A stretch of DNA of 46,732 nucleotides, taken from NCBI GenBank assembly GCA_018883165.1, contig VEQN01000006.1, forward strand, positions 1-46,732. Direction: 5' to 3'. The position numbers and the translations under genes were made by a program. Under the pieces are notes generated by a model. It searched no databases and was not told where the DNA came from. It saw only the letters and a program-made list of their open reading frames with translations. Positions within the stretch are counted from its first letter, which is position 1. Each line of letters opens with the position of its first letter. This document shows positions 19,742 to 28,786 of the stretch, piece by piece. This DNA is from Candidatus Tayloriibacteriota bacterium (GTDB lineage Bacteria; Patescibacteriota; Minisyncoccia; Phycocordibacterales; CAIZLB01).

Positions 19742-21067
19742 CTAGAAGCCTTTTTTCTTCATCTGAGAAAGCTTGAACTGAAGAGCCTTATCTGATGATA
19801 CGGTTGTCTTAACAAGAACCTCCGGGTACTTTCTGTATACAATATATGCACCAAACGCACTCCAAAGTAGAAGACCGAGTGTAAAGAGTGTCACCTTAAG
19901 ACCAAATGAAATACCTGTTGCTGGAACCTGATTTAGGAATACCCCTGAAACCGGCGTACCTGTTTGCGCTGAACTATATGAATATGTCGGCTGTGTGTAA
20001 TATGTTGTAGGTTGAGTATACGTCGTGTATGTCGTTGGATATGTGTATGAGTACGGATAGGTGTTGTATGTTGAATTTGAGAATCCGTAGTTATATGGAT
20101 ACGTATTGTTGTACGTATAGTAATTGTACGGATACGTATTATTGTATGAATACGGATTGTAGTATGTTGAAACATTCACATACACTGCTGCACATGAATA
20201 TGTTCCTGATCCTGAACATATACTATATGAGACACTTCCAGGGTTTACACCGTAAATTACCAATTGGTTACCATTAATTGATGCGGTTGCAATATTTGTG
20301 TTTGGATTGTTTGTGATGTAGTAACTTCCACCACCGTTGATTGTTACAACCTGTGATTGACCCTGATTCAGATACACACTACTTTGACTAAGTGTTACCG
20401 ATCCTGAACCATAGTATGTTCCCGTAACTGTTACTTGGAAAGATGCACAATTAGAAGTTGAACCGGAAGCACAGATGTTTACAGTGGTAACACCCTGAGT
20501 TACACCGTACACCTGAAGTATATTTCCGTTTATTGTTATTGAAGCAATACTAGGGTTTGAGTTTGATTGAATCGTATATGAACCAGTGCCACCGTAGATA
20601 TTTACAGTACTTGTTTGAGCAACAGAGACTGTCACACTTGGTTGTGAGATATATACATTACTGCCAGTACTGAATGTATTTGGCCATACAGCGTTTGGCG
20701 ACTGTTGACCATTAACCACTACATATGCAGTAGCACCGCCTGGAATACCGTATGTACCCTGAGAGACTGAAGTACTGAAGTATCCGGAGCTATTTGTTGT
20801 ACCAACATTGATTGGATTACTAAGGAGATTCGAACCAAGTTGATAGTAATACAAATTAATCGCTGCATTAGGGTCACCTTGTACATTCATTTGTACAATA
20901 CCGTTACTTGTACTATATGCAGAGAAAGATGGAGTAACCGCTTCGGCTTTTCCTGGTACCAAGACAGCTACCATTAAGGCAAGGGATAGGGTTAGAGCAC
21001 CAATCTGTGGCTTAGATAAAAGGTTTTTAATTGTATTAATAAGGCTTTGGTTCTTCATAGTGACCAC
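19742..21067 (-). CDS. secreted repeat protein: two Big2-like domains, Tyr/Thr/Asn-rich tract, C-terminal TM anchor
   Basis: repeats 'VTVSVAQTSTVNIYGGTGSYTIQSNSNPSIASITINGNILQVYGV' and 'VTLSQSSVYLNQGQSQVVTINGGGSYYITNNPNTNIATASINGNQLVIYGV'; YNPYSYNNTYPYNYYTYNNTYPYNYGFS tract. Confidence 0.8.
   Translation of the reverse strand: MVTMKNQSLINTIKNLLSKPQIGALTLSLALMVAVLVPGKAEAVTPSFSAYSTSNGIVQMNVQGDPNAAINLYYYQLGSNLLSNPINVGTTNSSGYFSTSVSQGTYGIPGGATAYVVVNGQQSPNAVWPNTFSTGSNVYISQPSVTVSVAQTSTVNIYGGTGSYTIQSNSNPSIASITINGNILQVYGVTQGVTTVNICASGSTSNCASFQVTVTGTYYGSGSVTLSQSSVYLNQGQSQVVTINGGGSYYITNNPNTNIATASINGNQLVIYGVNPGSVSYSICSGSGTYSCAAVYVNVSTYYNPYSYNNTYPYNYYTYNNTYPYNYGFSNSTYNTYPYSYTYPTTYTTYTQPTTYYTQPTYSYSSAQTGTPVSGVFLNQVPATGISFGLKVTLFTLGLLLWSAFGAYIVYRKYPEVLVKTTVSSDKALQFKLSQMKKKGF
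19975..20165. repeat. degenerate tandem DNA repeat encoding Tyr-rich tract
   Basis: repeated 'tgtacggatacgtattattgta'/'tatggatacgtattgttgtacgt' and 'ttgtgtaatatgttgtaggttg' units. Confidence 0.7.
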
Positions 21068-21111
21068 ATACTACTACTTAGACCACAAAAAATCAAGTAC
21101 GTGAAGAATGC

Positions 21112-21627
21112 CTAGATTCTCTTGAAAGATATTGATTTTTCACCTTCAGTCCCAATGGATGTAATCTTCAATTCGGTCGGAGTTACAGTATCAATTTGAT
21201 AATATGTAACACCTTCTGTAGTAGTTCCGTTCTCGTCAGTTACTGTTGCTTTATCATCAATAATTTTCATGTATGACCTACCTGGCTGCATAGTAAATGA
21301 GACCTTCTCATCTGATTGTATGTTGAATAGCGTCAAGCTTCCTGAAAATATTTTCTTGTTCGCATATCTATCTGTAACAGTACTTGATGCGGTGAATTCT
21401 CGGACCAACTTTTTATCCGCCACACTTTGCCAATTACCTGTAACTGCACGGAGCATATTGCTCAGATTCGGACCAGTTTCGATCGGTTTCTTTTCTGTAA
21501 TTTTAGCAGATGGGGTTTTTAGACCTTGTGTATGTGCAGTATCAAACCCTATATTGTATCCATAAGTGTACCCAGCCGCTCCCGCAGCAATTGCTAATGC
21601 AAATAATGTAATTGTTCGTTTAAACAT
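21112..21627 (-). CDS. secreted/membrane-anchored hypothetical protein
   Basis: N-term TM; 171 aa. Confidence 0.6.
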   Translation of the reverse strand: MFKRTITLFALAIAAGAAGYTYGYNIGFDTAHTQGLKTPSAKITEKKPIETGPNLSNMLRAVTGNWQSVADKKLVREFTASSTVTDRYANKKIFSGSLTLFNIQSDEKVSFTMQPGRSYMKIIDDKATVTDENGTTTEGVTYYQIDTVTPTELKITSIGTEGEKSISFKRI

Positions 21628-21646
21628 ACTACAAGTATATCATGAT

Positions 21647-22891
21647 TTATTTTAGGTTGTTGATGAGTGATTCAACAGCTTCAATGTCATCGAAGTCATA
21701 CACGAACACAAATGAAGTATTAGATCTTGAAAGTACATATACATACTCTCGGACATTTTCTCTACCCTCTTCTGTCGATCTTTCATATGAATATATATTT
21801 TTACCGAGTACAGCTCTTGGGGCTTGATATGTTGTTCTCTCGGTATGCACCAACACACCCTTAAATATTTCCTTTTGTCTATTTTGAAGTGCATTCAATA
21901 AAAGTTGTATATCTTTGTTCTTTACAACAAACATGTGTACACTCTCAACCAATCGAGTATTTCCTTTAGGCCCTTTCGTTGGTATTGAAAACAGTCTGAA
22001 TTTTTCGATTGGTAGCCATGTTGATATACCAAGATTATTTGATTCCGTATTATCTGCGACCTGTATCTCTGATCCAAAGTATGCAGTTTCAAGATTAAGT
22101 GTCACATCAGCATCTGCAATCTTTACATACTCTACTCTATTTTGCCTATCAACATTTGTAGTTCTCCAAGCCACAAATCCTTTTGGAATTCCTGAATCGA
22201 ACACAGGCTTTGAATCACATGATCCTCCAACTTGTTCAGCTACACGATGTATATCAGCAGTCTTTTGTCCCACAACTTCAACCACGGTCGAACCACTCTT
22301 ATATACATACTTCTCTTTATCTTTTAACCCAGACACTTTCATTAGTTTAGATTCAATATCTTTAGATTGATCGAGATCAAACACTTTACCAAGTTCTGTA
22401 TACAAATCTGAATCTGTCTTATACCTAAACACTCGAGCAGTAATATTTGTTGGTTTAACTTTATCTTTAGTATTGTATACCGTTGGTATATATTCCAATT
22501 CAATACGTTCATTAGGATGAATAGAAATCAGTTTTTTTGCCACAGCGTCGTAATATGATGTATGACCCTCTTCAGATGCAGTATTAGTGATCTTCTTAGT
22601 AAATAATTCATATGTCGAAGCTTTCCTTGGGAATGGTGAACACAGAGTCACCTCTTTTTCTTGCGGAATATCCTTAATATATTCTGGTGACTTATCTTTC
22701 AATGAAAGCACAGTAATGGAATCAGAGGCTGATGCCTTGTTACTATTAGGTAATTGTTTTAAATACCCCTCTGTTGTCTTGCTGCCCAATGGTGTTACTA
22801 GTACGTAGAATGCAAGGTACGCAGAAACACCAAACACACCAATGAGTAAAAACGAAAGGAGAGTTTGTCGTGTGTGACTCTTCAATACCAT
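21647..22891 (-). CDS. single-TM extracellular hypothetical protein
   Basis: 414 aa; N-term TM TLLSFLLIGVFGVSAYLAFYVLV. Confidence 0.65.
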   Translation of the reverse strand: MVLKSHTRQTLLSFLLIGVFGVSAYLAFYVLVTPLGSKTTEGYLKQLPNSNKASASDSITVLSLKDKSPEYIKDIPQEKEVTLCSPFPRKASTYELFTKKITNTASEEGHTSYYDAVAKKLISIHPNERIELEYIPTVYNTKDKVKPTNITARVFRYKTDSDLYTELGKVFDLDQSKDIESKLMKVSGLKDKEKYVYKSGSTVVEVVGQKTADIHRVAEQVGGSCDSKPVFDSGIPKGFVAWRTTNVDRQNRVEYVKIADADVTLNLETAYFGSEIQVADNTESNNLGISTWLPIEKFRLFSIPTKGPKGNTRLVESVHMFVVKNKDIQLLLNALQNRQKEIFKGVLVHTERTTYQAPRAVLGKNIYSYERSTEEGRENVREYVYVLSRSNTSFVFVYDFDDIEAVESLINNLK

Positions 22892-22948
22892 ATGTATTCA
22901 TATTATACACATACAATCTTACTTTACTTAATATTTCATGTGTAAAAC

Positions 22949-22981
22949 AAAAGAGGCCTGCGCACGTTCGCGCAGACCTCT
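22949..22981 (-). terminator. intrinsic terminator
   Basis: minus: AGAGGTCTGCGC-GAACGT-GCGCAGGCCTCTTTTGTTTT. Confidence 0.8.
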
Positions 22982-22996
22982 GGATGTTGACCGATA

Positions 22997-23341
22997 TTAC
23001 TTCTGGCCAGCAACAGGGAGCTCGCCTCCCCACTTGACCAGATAACCTTGGGCTTGCCACCGCCGGATATCGGCAGTTGTCACTGCCCTCCATTGGTTCT
23101 GGGTATCCACCACCCAGTAGTAATAGAATGGAGGCGGCCAATACGTCGTCCTTTGACGATGGACAAGAATCATCAGCCTGTTGCTTGAAGACACCGCAGT
23201 CCTGACGGTGTAACTCGCATACTGTTGTGATGTTTGTGCACCACAACCAGGAGGCTCTGATCCATTGTAGTCAGAGCACGAAGTACTCATGAGTGAGAAC
23301 CCAAGTGCAAGAAGCACGAGGATTGTTTTTTTCAGGTTCAT
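22997..23341 (-). CDS. orphan small lipoprotein
   Basis: MNLKKTILVLLALGFSLMSTSCSDYNGSEPPGCG: signal peptide with a Cys in lipobox-like position; ORF track start (23401) is probably too early. Confidence 0.65.
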   Translation of the reverse strand: MNLKKTILVLLALGFSLMSTSCSDYNGSEPPGCGAQTSQQYASYTVRTAVSSSNRLMILVHRQRTTYWPPPFYYYWVVDTQNQWRAVTTADIRRWQAQGYLVKWGGELPVAGQK

Positions 23342-23613
23342 TAGCAGAATGACCCCAATGCTGCTGCACCGGGGATTTGGTTTGTTTAACAGACGTTGCA
23401 ATACAACATGAACAAGACCCCACTTCTGGTGAGAACAAAGATCATGGTTGCGTAAGACGCCTACTAAACGATGATATTACATTACACTTATCCATCTTGT
23501 CAATATCTATATTTGACAAACACTTTATATATATGTTATTTAAAAATATGGGCTTTTGGTTTCGAGTGAAATCTTTTCCGCCCCCCTCAGTTAAACCCCT
23601 AAGAAAATTGTAC

Positions 23614-23769
23614 ATGGAAAAAATATTCGTCATCATCATTCTGGCAATGGCACTTGCATTAGTGTCGCACATGAAGAATGTTAAGAAAGACATTCCGATT
23701 CACGATTCGACGCAAGAGGTCCACCCAATGAAACCCTTCTCAATATATCACTTACCCTATGGTGAATGA
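23614..23769 (+). CDS. 51-aa single-TM orphan peptide
   Basis: MEKIFVIIILAMALALVSHMKNVKKDIPIHDSTQEVHPMKPFSIYHLPYGE*; followed by strong terminator. Confidence 0.55.
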   Translation: MEKIFVIIILAMALALVSHMKNVKKDIPIHDSTQEVHPMKPFSIYHLPYGE

Positions 23770-23783
23770 TCGATCGAGACCGC

Positions 23784-23832
23784 ACCGGTACAGGCTACTC
23801 AACACGATGTTGGGCGACCTGTACCGGTTTTC
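23784..23832 (+). terminator. intrinsic terminator
   Basis: ACCGGTACAGG...CCTGTACCGGTTTTCTTC. Confidence 0.75.
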
Positions 23833-23834
23833 TT

Positions 23835-24128
23835 CTACAAAATTTTAAAAACCAAACATACAGTATCACCATCCTGAACACCACACTGTCTCCGTATACT
23901 TTTTTTAATCGGGACAATATATGTTTTTGTCCGTGAGTTAAAAAACAATGCAGTGTGCCATACAACTTTGCCAATCCTTGCTTCAATTTTTACCACCCCA
24001 AATGATTTTGGTTTCACTTTTCCAACCCGAATCTGCTCAGAGATCTCTTTCGGTATTTCAACAAAATACCACGATGTAGTTTCTGAAGGATATATCCAAA
24101 CTGTAGATGTACATGTGTATGTCTTCAT
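23835..24128 (-). CDS. DUF1905-like domain protein
   Basis: TSTVWIYPSETTSWYFVEIPKEISEQIR...GVVKIEARIGKVVWHTALFFNSRTKTYIVPIKKSIRRQCGVQDGDTV. Confidence 0.75.
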   Translation of the reverse strand: MKTYTCTSTVWIYPSETTSWYFVEIPKEISEQIRVGKVKPKSFGVVKIEARIGKVVWHTALFFNSRTKTYIVPIKKSIRRQCGVQDGDTVCLVFKIL

Positions 24129-24133
24129 GTGTA

Positions 24134-24691
24134 TTAAAATATTCCTTTTAATTTTTTTCTTCTGTCTACATAGTCAGGAATGGTCTTGGAAACTAATTTC
24201 CAGAATCTATCTGAATGATTAAACTCACAGAGGTGACAAAGCTCGTGCACTACTAAATAATCTGCGAGATCATCTGGAAGAAGTGCAATCTTGTAACTAA
24301 ACTGTAGATTTCCTTTCCGTGAACAACTTCCCCATCTTGTCTCAGACTTTCTAATTGATATCTTTTTGTACACAAAACCATATATCGAATTCCAATATGT
24401 CACTTTTTTCAAAGCAATATCTTTCGCCTTCTCTTTATACACCCGATATTCATTCGATACTACATTACCTCTTTCAACGCGAGTCTTTGGAAGTATGTTT
24501 CTCTTGGAAAACCAAGAATATATCCAGGTAGCTTGTCTCCTTACAAAATCAGAAATGACTTCATCAGAAACATTCTTCCTTGTTGAAACAGATACAACAC
24601 CTCCAGAACTAATCCTTAATCGAATAGTCTTCTGATGACTTCTTCTTGTGATAGTGTATGGAATTTTCATACCTTTAATATCAATCTCCAT
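24134..24691 (-). CDS. YgjP-like (DUF45) zinc metallopeptidase
   Basis: IRKSETRWGSCSRKGNLQFSYKIALLPDDLADYLVVHELCHLCEFNHSDRFWKLV; HExxH-type HELCH. Confidence 0.92.
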   Translation of the reverse strand: MEIDIKGMKIPYTITRRSHQKTIRLRISSGGVVSVSTRKNVSDEVISDFVRRQATWIYSWFSKRNILPKTRVERGNVVSNEYRVYKEKAKDIALKKVTYWNSIYGFVYKKISIRKSETRWGSCSRKGNLQFSYKIALLPDDLADYLVVHELCHLCEFNHSDRFWKLVSKTIPDYVDRRKKLKGIF

Positions 24692-24757
24692 ATATGTAGT
24701 ATATCTAAAAATCAAAAACCCACCCGAAGACCGGAATGGATCTTTGAGTGGGACAGA

Positions 24758-25405
24758 TCAGAGAAGCTGTTTTTCTTGAGAGCGCATGAGTTGTATCCCC
24801 GAACCCTCTTCAATACTCCAACCCCAATCAACCGTCGGATCTTTCGGTATGAGGTACTTGTACTTCCCATTAAGCCATTCGACCATGAGCCTTGGTGGTG
24901 AGTTTTGATCAATCCAAACTCTCACCACACCACGTTCAATGTAACGGATGACCTGACGCGCCCATCGTGCTGGAACATACATCGCACCCATGTATCCCGG
25001 GATTGAATCATGCTGCAGAGCCAATTTTAACCCAGATCCCGTGTCGAGACAAAACGTGGCACCCACAGATATTCTTTGGTGACCAGACATCAGATGCCTG
25101 AAGGCAATGAAGAGACCCACCATGTTGCTGTATCGTCCCTTCAAAGTCTCGCAAGGAGCATGACTCACTGCCAGGTTAATGACACGAGACATTTGTACCC
25201 ATCCATCACTGATCAAGTACCGAGCTGACGGTGCAAGATCAATGCCTGTAAGGTCAATATCGAAAAGATCCAAAGAAAGCCCCACTGTTCTCCATTGAAA
25301 ACCAGGTGAGCACATCCTTGCGGGCGGGCACTTCTCTACTTTTTGCGGATAAATAATGTATGGCGTATCCTGGCGCCTTATATCGACGGTTAGTTTTGTT
25401 TCCAT
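24758..25405 (-). CDS. orphan protein of unknown function
   Basis: METKLTVDIRRQDTPYIIYPQK...; leader contains AAACCCAGCA 4 nt before ATG. Confidence 0.6.
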   Translation of the reverse strand: METKLTVDIRRQDTPYIIYPQKVEKCPPARMCSPGFQWRTVGLSLDLFDIDLTGIDLAPSARYLISDGWVQMSRVINLAVSHAPCETLKGRYSNMVGLFIAFRHLMSGHQRISVGATFCLDTGSGLKLALQHDSIPGYMGAMYVPARWARQVIRYIERGVVRVWIDQNSPPRLMVEWLNGKYKYLIPKDPTVDWGWSIEEGSGIQLMRSQEKQLL

Positions 25406-25499
25406 TTTCTGCTGGGTTTGAGGTGAAAGGATCGTTTGCAGTACTACCACAAATTACATCCGCGTACACTATGCCACAAACATGAGAATATGCAAACAC

Positions 25500-25871
25500 C
25501 TACATCATATCCAACTCATCTTCTGTTCCAACATGCGCAAGAAAATATTCTCTCATTTCAGTAAATATATCTTGGAAGCCACCACTTAGCGCACCATTAA
25601 GTGCCTGCGCGAGTGCATCCTTACCCTCTTCTACAAAACCAGCCTCAAGATATATCTTTGCCAGTTCGTATGTGAATTCGACTCTTCTAAATTCACCCTC
25701 TAGGGCATCCTCATATTGATCTATCTTATTCTCGTGAAATTGTATATATGCACGAAGTGATACCATTTCAGGAGTATTTTTTCTTTCTTCAGGCGAAAGG
25801 TTCTTTTCGTGTAAGCTACACAAATTGGCTACAACCTCATTTCTGTCTGGTATATGTTCATGTGATTCCAT
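25500..25871 (-). CDS. hypothetical helical (TPR-like) protein
   Basis: 123 aa, 'YELAKIYLEAGFVEEGKDALAQALNGA' TPR-like. Confidence 0.55.
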   Translation of the reverse strand: MESHEHIPDRNEVVANLCSLHEKNLSPEERKNTPEMVSLRAYIQFHENKIDQYEDALEGEFRRVEFTYELAKIYLEAGFVEEGKDALAQALNGALSGGFQDIFTEMREYFLAHVGTEDELDMM

Positions 25872-25891
25872 GCTACAAATATACCACGAAC

Positions 25892-27460
25892 CTACTTCCC
25901 CTCCACAACCTCTTTGTCACCTCCCATCTCAGCAAGAAGTTCCCCTAAATCTCTCCATCTTGGTGTCACAGTTTGATTACCAATTACCCAAAACAGACCC
26001 GGTTTGAATTCTTGTATAAATTCATAATCATGACTAACCAGCAATATTGTACTTTTCGACAACTTACACGCAGACAACAATACTTCCCATGTCACTTCAT
26101 CGATATGGTTTGTGGGCTCATCAAGAATCAAAAAATCTGGTTTCTTTCCGAAGACAATAGCAAAACGCAATCTCATTCTCTCACCACCAGAAAGTCTTCC
26201 GATTGGTGTTTGCTGTCTTGTTAGATCGAACCGCATAGCACCTAATGCTGCACGTGCTTCCATTTCAAAACAGTTCAGTTTTTCCATAACCACATCAACT
26301 GGTTTTCTTTCAGGATCAAAAGACATATGCTGATCAAAGTATGCAAACGTGACAGGTTTTTCTGGAATCTTTGCAGTAGGGTCATATGTGCTCGCCCAAG
26401 ATATCTCACCTTCGGTAAGTGGCAATTCTCCAGTCAGACATTTGAGAAATGTTGATTTCCCAGCACCATTTCTTCCAAGAAGCGCAATGTGAGTCCCAGT
26501 TCGCACTTCAAGTGATACATTCTTAAACATATACGCTTTACCGTCAGGATATTTAAATCCAATTTTTTCCATTCGTGCCAAGAGCTTTCCATCATGGAAA
26601 CCTGGACCACCTTGTGATATTTTAATCTTCGTCTTCTTCTCTTCTGGTCTACCACTCTCTTTGTGACTCTTCTTTAGCTCATTAAGTTCTGCAAGTTTTC
26701 TTTGATATGCAGATATTTCTTTACCTCTAATTGCTTTTTGTTTCAAAATGACAACGGTTTGCTCAAGTTGTTTGATTCGTTTTGTTTCTGCATCAAATGC
26801 ACGTTGCATACCACCAATACGTGCCATTTTGTCTTCGATATAATCATCATATGTACCCTCAGAGATGTGCACTTCTCCCTGTGCAAGTTCTGCAACCTTT
26901 GTTGCAATGGAATCAATCACTAATCTGTCATGTGAAATGAATACGATACCTCCTCGATATTCCTGAAGCATTCGAATGAGGATCATTCGACTCACAATAT
27001 CCAGGTGGTTTTCAGGTTCATCTAAAAGCAAAAAATCCGGATTTGTTGCAAGTGCAACACTCAGTGCCAGAATCTTTTGTTGCCCACCAGAAAAAGATTT
27101 ACACAAGGCTTTCGAATCAATTTTTGTAATATCAAAACCAAGCTCTTCAGCAATTCCTTCAACACGTTTAGTGAGTGAAACTCCAATCTTTGTATTAATA
27201 TATTCTGACACTGTAAGTTCTGATGCATCTTTAGGAAACTCTTGCTCTACGTATACAAAACGAACATGTCCTCCTTTTTCCACTGAACCAGCATCGGGCG
27301 TAATATCACCGCACAAAATCTTAAGAAGTGTGGACTTGCCAACACCGTTCTCTCCTAAAATACAGAGTCTCTCCTTTTCGGTACACGTAACAGAAACATT
27401 TGAGAAAATGTTTCTTTCGCCGTAACTGTATTGTACTTTCTTTAAGGTTATGGATTTCAT
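25892..27460 (-). CDS. ABC-F family ATP-binding protein
   Basis: two Walker A (GENGVGKSTLLK; GRNGAGKSTFLK), signatures (SFSGGQQK; LSGGERMRLRFA), DEPENHLD / DEPTNHID, no TMs. Confidence 0.95.
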   Translation of the reverse strand: MKSITLKKVQYSYGERNIFSNVSVTCTEKERLCILGENGVGKSTLLKILCGDITPDAGSVEKGGHVRFVYVEQEFPKDASELTVSEYINTKIGVSLTKRVEGIAEELGFDITKIDSKALCKSFSGGQQKILALSVALATNPDFLLLDEPENHLDIVSRMILIRMLQEYRGGIVFISHDRLVIDSIATKVAELAQGEVHISEGTYDDYIEDKMARIGGMQRAFDAETKRIKQLEQTVVILKQKAIRGKEISAYQRKLAELNELKKSHKESGRPEEKKTKIKISQGGPGFHDGKLLARMEKIGFKYPDGKAYMFKNVSLEVRTGTHIALLGRNGAGKSTFLKCLTGELPLTEGEISWASTYDPTAKIPEKPVTFAYFDQHMSFDPERKPVDVVMEKLNCFEMEARAALGAMRFDLTRQQTPIGRLSGGERMRLRFAIVFGKKPDFLILDEPTNHIDEVTWEVLLSACKLSKSTILLVSHDYEFIQEFKPGLFWVIGNQTVTPRWRDLGELLAEMGGDKEVVEGK

Positions 27461-27511
27461 GAATCACTCAATATATATCATGTATGTACGGAAACACCAA
27501 CAAAATGCAAA

Positions 27512-27540
27512 CCCCACGCTAACGCGAGGTTTACGTGGGG
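27512..27540 (-). terminator. intrinsic terminator
   Basis: minus: CCCCACG-TAAACCTCGCGTTAG-CGTGGGG then TTTGCATTTTG. Confidence 0.65.
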
Positions 27541-27542
27541 CC

Positions 27543-28013
27543 TTAAGAAGATTTACCGGTGAGTACGTTTACCCGACCACCGGTGATGTTCACTTCAAGC
27601 ATGGAACCATCTGGAAAACTTTGACTCATGAAGTTCGGATACGGAGGGATTCCGAATTGGTTACAAACATGACCCGAAAGTTTCTGGATTGATTCCTTTC
27701 TTGGATCAACAAAAATCACGATGGTGCAGTCTTCATCGATGGCTTTTGTCAGGACAGACAAGGATGTATCCCCGTTAATATATTGAGGATCGATCTTGAA
27801 TGCTTTTGACAAACTACCACACACCGACCGCGCTTCCTTCGAATCAATCGTGATGAGTTTAATCCTTACTTCCTCATTCGAAATTCTAGCACTGATGGCT
27901 TTGATCAGATTTCGCAATCGAAACTGTTTGTCAGGCGAAAGAACTTCGCCTTGACCAACTCGCTCGAATGGATTGGCGTGGATGAAATACACGTACATTA
28001 CTGACTGTTTCAT
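27543..28013 (-). CDS. orphan; putative degenerate histidine-phosphatase (SixA-like) fold protein
   Basis: MYVYFIHANPFERVGQGEVLSPDKQFRLRNLIKAI (RHG position -> IHA), 'TIDSKEARSVCGSLSKAF', 'TIVIFVDPRKESIQKLSGHV', 'PDGSMLEVNITGGRVNVL'. Confidence 0.7.
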   Translation of the reverse strand: MKQSVMYVYFIHANPFERVGQGEVLSPDKQFRLRNLIKAISARISNEEVRIKLITIDSKEARSVCGSLSKAFKIDPQYINGDTSLSVLTKAIDEDCTIVIFVDPRKESIQKLSGHVCNQFGIPPYPNFMSQSFPDGSMLEVNITGGRVNVLTGKSS

Positions 28014-28122
28014 AGTGGGACTGAGGTGCTGGGTTTCGAGCGTGTTACAAACGAGAACAGGGTGTTTCGAAGAACAAACTCATCCAAGATATTACTCCTC
28101 TCTTTCAGGATTGTAAACAAGT

Positions 28123-28365
28123 CTACAAAGCTCCAATTTCTTTAAGGTACGCTTCGAGTCGATCAGCGTCTCCGTCTGGTATCCAATGACCATCAATCTG
28201 TATCGTGGGGCACTTAGACTGACCAGTGAGTTTTTCACATTCATCCATATACTCAGGGTGTTCTGTCATATTCTTTTCCTCATATGGCAAGTCATACTTG
28301 TGCAAAAAATCAATAACATTCTTTCTCCAAGGGCACCCAGTTTTTGTATATACAACTATGTGCAT
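28123..28365 (-). CDS. glutaredoxin-family protein
   Basis: MHIVVYTKTGCPWRKNVIDFLHKYDLPYEEKNMTEHPEYMDECEKLTGQSKCPTIQIDGHWIPDGD (CPWR, cis-Pro CPTIQI). Confidence 0.9.
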   Translation of the reverse strand: MHIVVYTKTGCPWRKNVIDFLHKYDLPYEEKNMTEHPEYMDECEKLTGQSKCPTIQIDGHWIPDGDADRLEAYLKEIGAL

Positions 28366-28366
28366 G

Positions 28367-28783
28367 TTATTTCAAAAATGTTTTCATGAGGAACACTCCG
28401 ATAGTCGCGGTTGTTCCTGTTACAAACGCACCCCAAAGCATATCCATAACTGTTATGAACAGTGGCCAATCTTTAAGTGTTGCATGATTTGTTAAATCGT
28501 ACGCAGCGTATGCGACGAATCCAAGTACAAATGCTTGTGCAAATACCTTTCCAAGTGACAAGAGTTCAACCCCTCCAGCAATGTGAATGAGTGGTTTTAC
28601 AACTAGAAAATATATACCGAAGGCGTAAATTGGATAAAAGACGATAACCGGAATCATGTTAATTGGTGAAATAAACAAGTGACCAAGATACTTCTTGTAT
28701 ACACCCGCCATTGATGTGAGCCACAATGCGTCGATAACCGCTAATGGAATTAATATAAATATATATGAAAGTAATATGTGCAT
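28367..28783 (-). CDS. DUF2177 family membrane protein
   Basis: LIPLAVIDALWLTSMAGVYKKYLG...AYAAYDLTNHATLKDWPLFITVMDMLWGAFVTG. Confidence 0.9.
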   Translation of the reverse strand: MHILLSYIFILIPLAVIDALWLTSMAGVYKKYLGHLFISPINMIPVIVFYPIYAFGIYFLVVKPLIHIAGGVELLSLGKVFAQAFVLGFVAYAAYDLTNHATLKDWPLFITVMDMLWGAFVTGTTATIGVFLMKTFLK

Positions 28784-28786
28784 ATG

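Noticed and set aside
19975-20165. Possible CRISPR-like array from repeated units
   Set aside because: Units are degenerate, in frame and without distinct spacers; they encode Tyr-rich repeats and no cas genes were seen
19933-20175. 80-aa ORF rich in His/Ile/Thr/Arg (RIHTIIRIRTITIRTTIRIHI)
   Set aside because: Alternate frame of the Tyr-rich repeat tract in 19742-21067; an artefact of the repeated codons
23377-23769. 130-aa ORF as a real protein over its full length
   Set aside because: N-terminal half crosses the upstream regulatory region and lacks protein-like character; only the internal ATG at 23614 gives a plausible TM peptide
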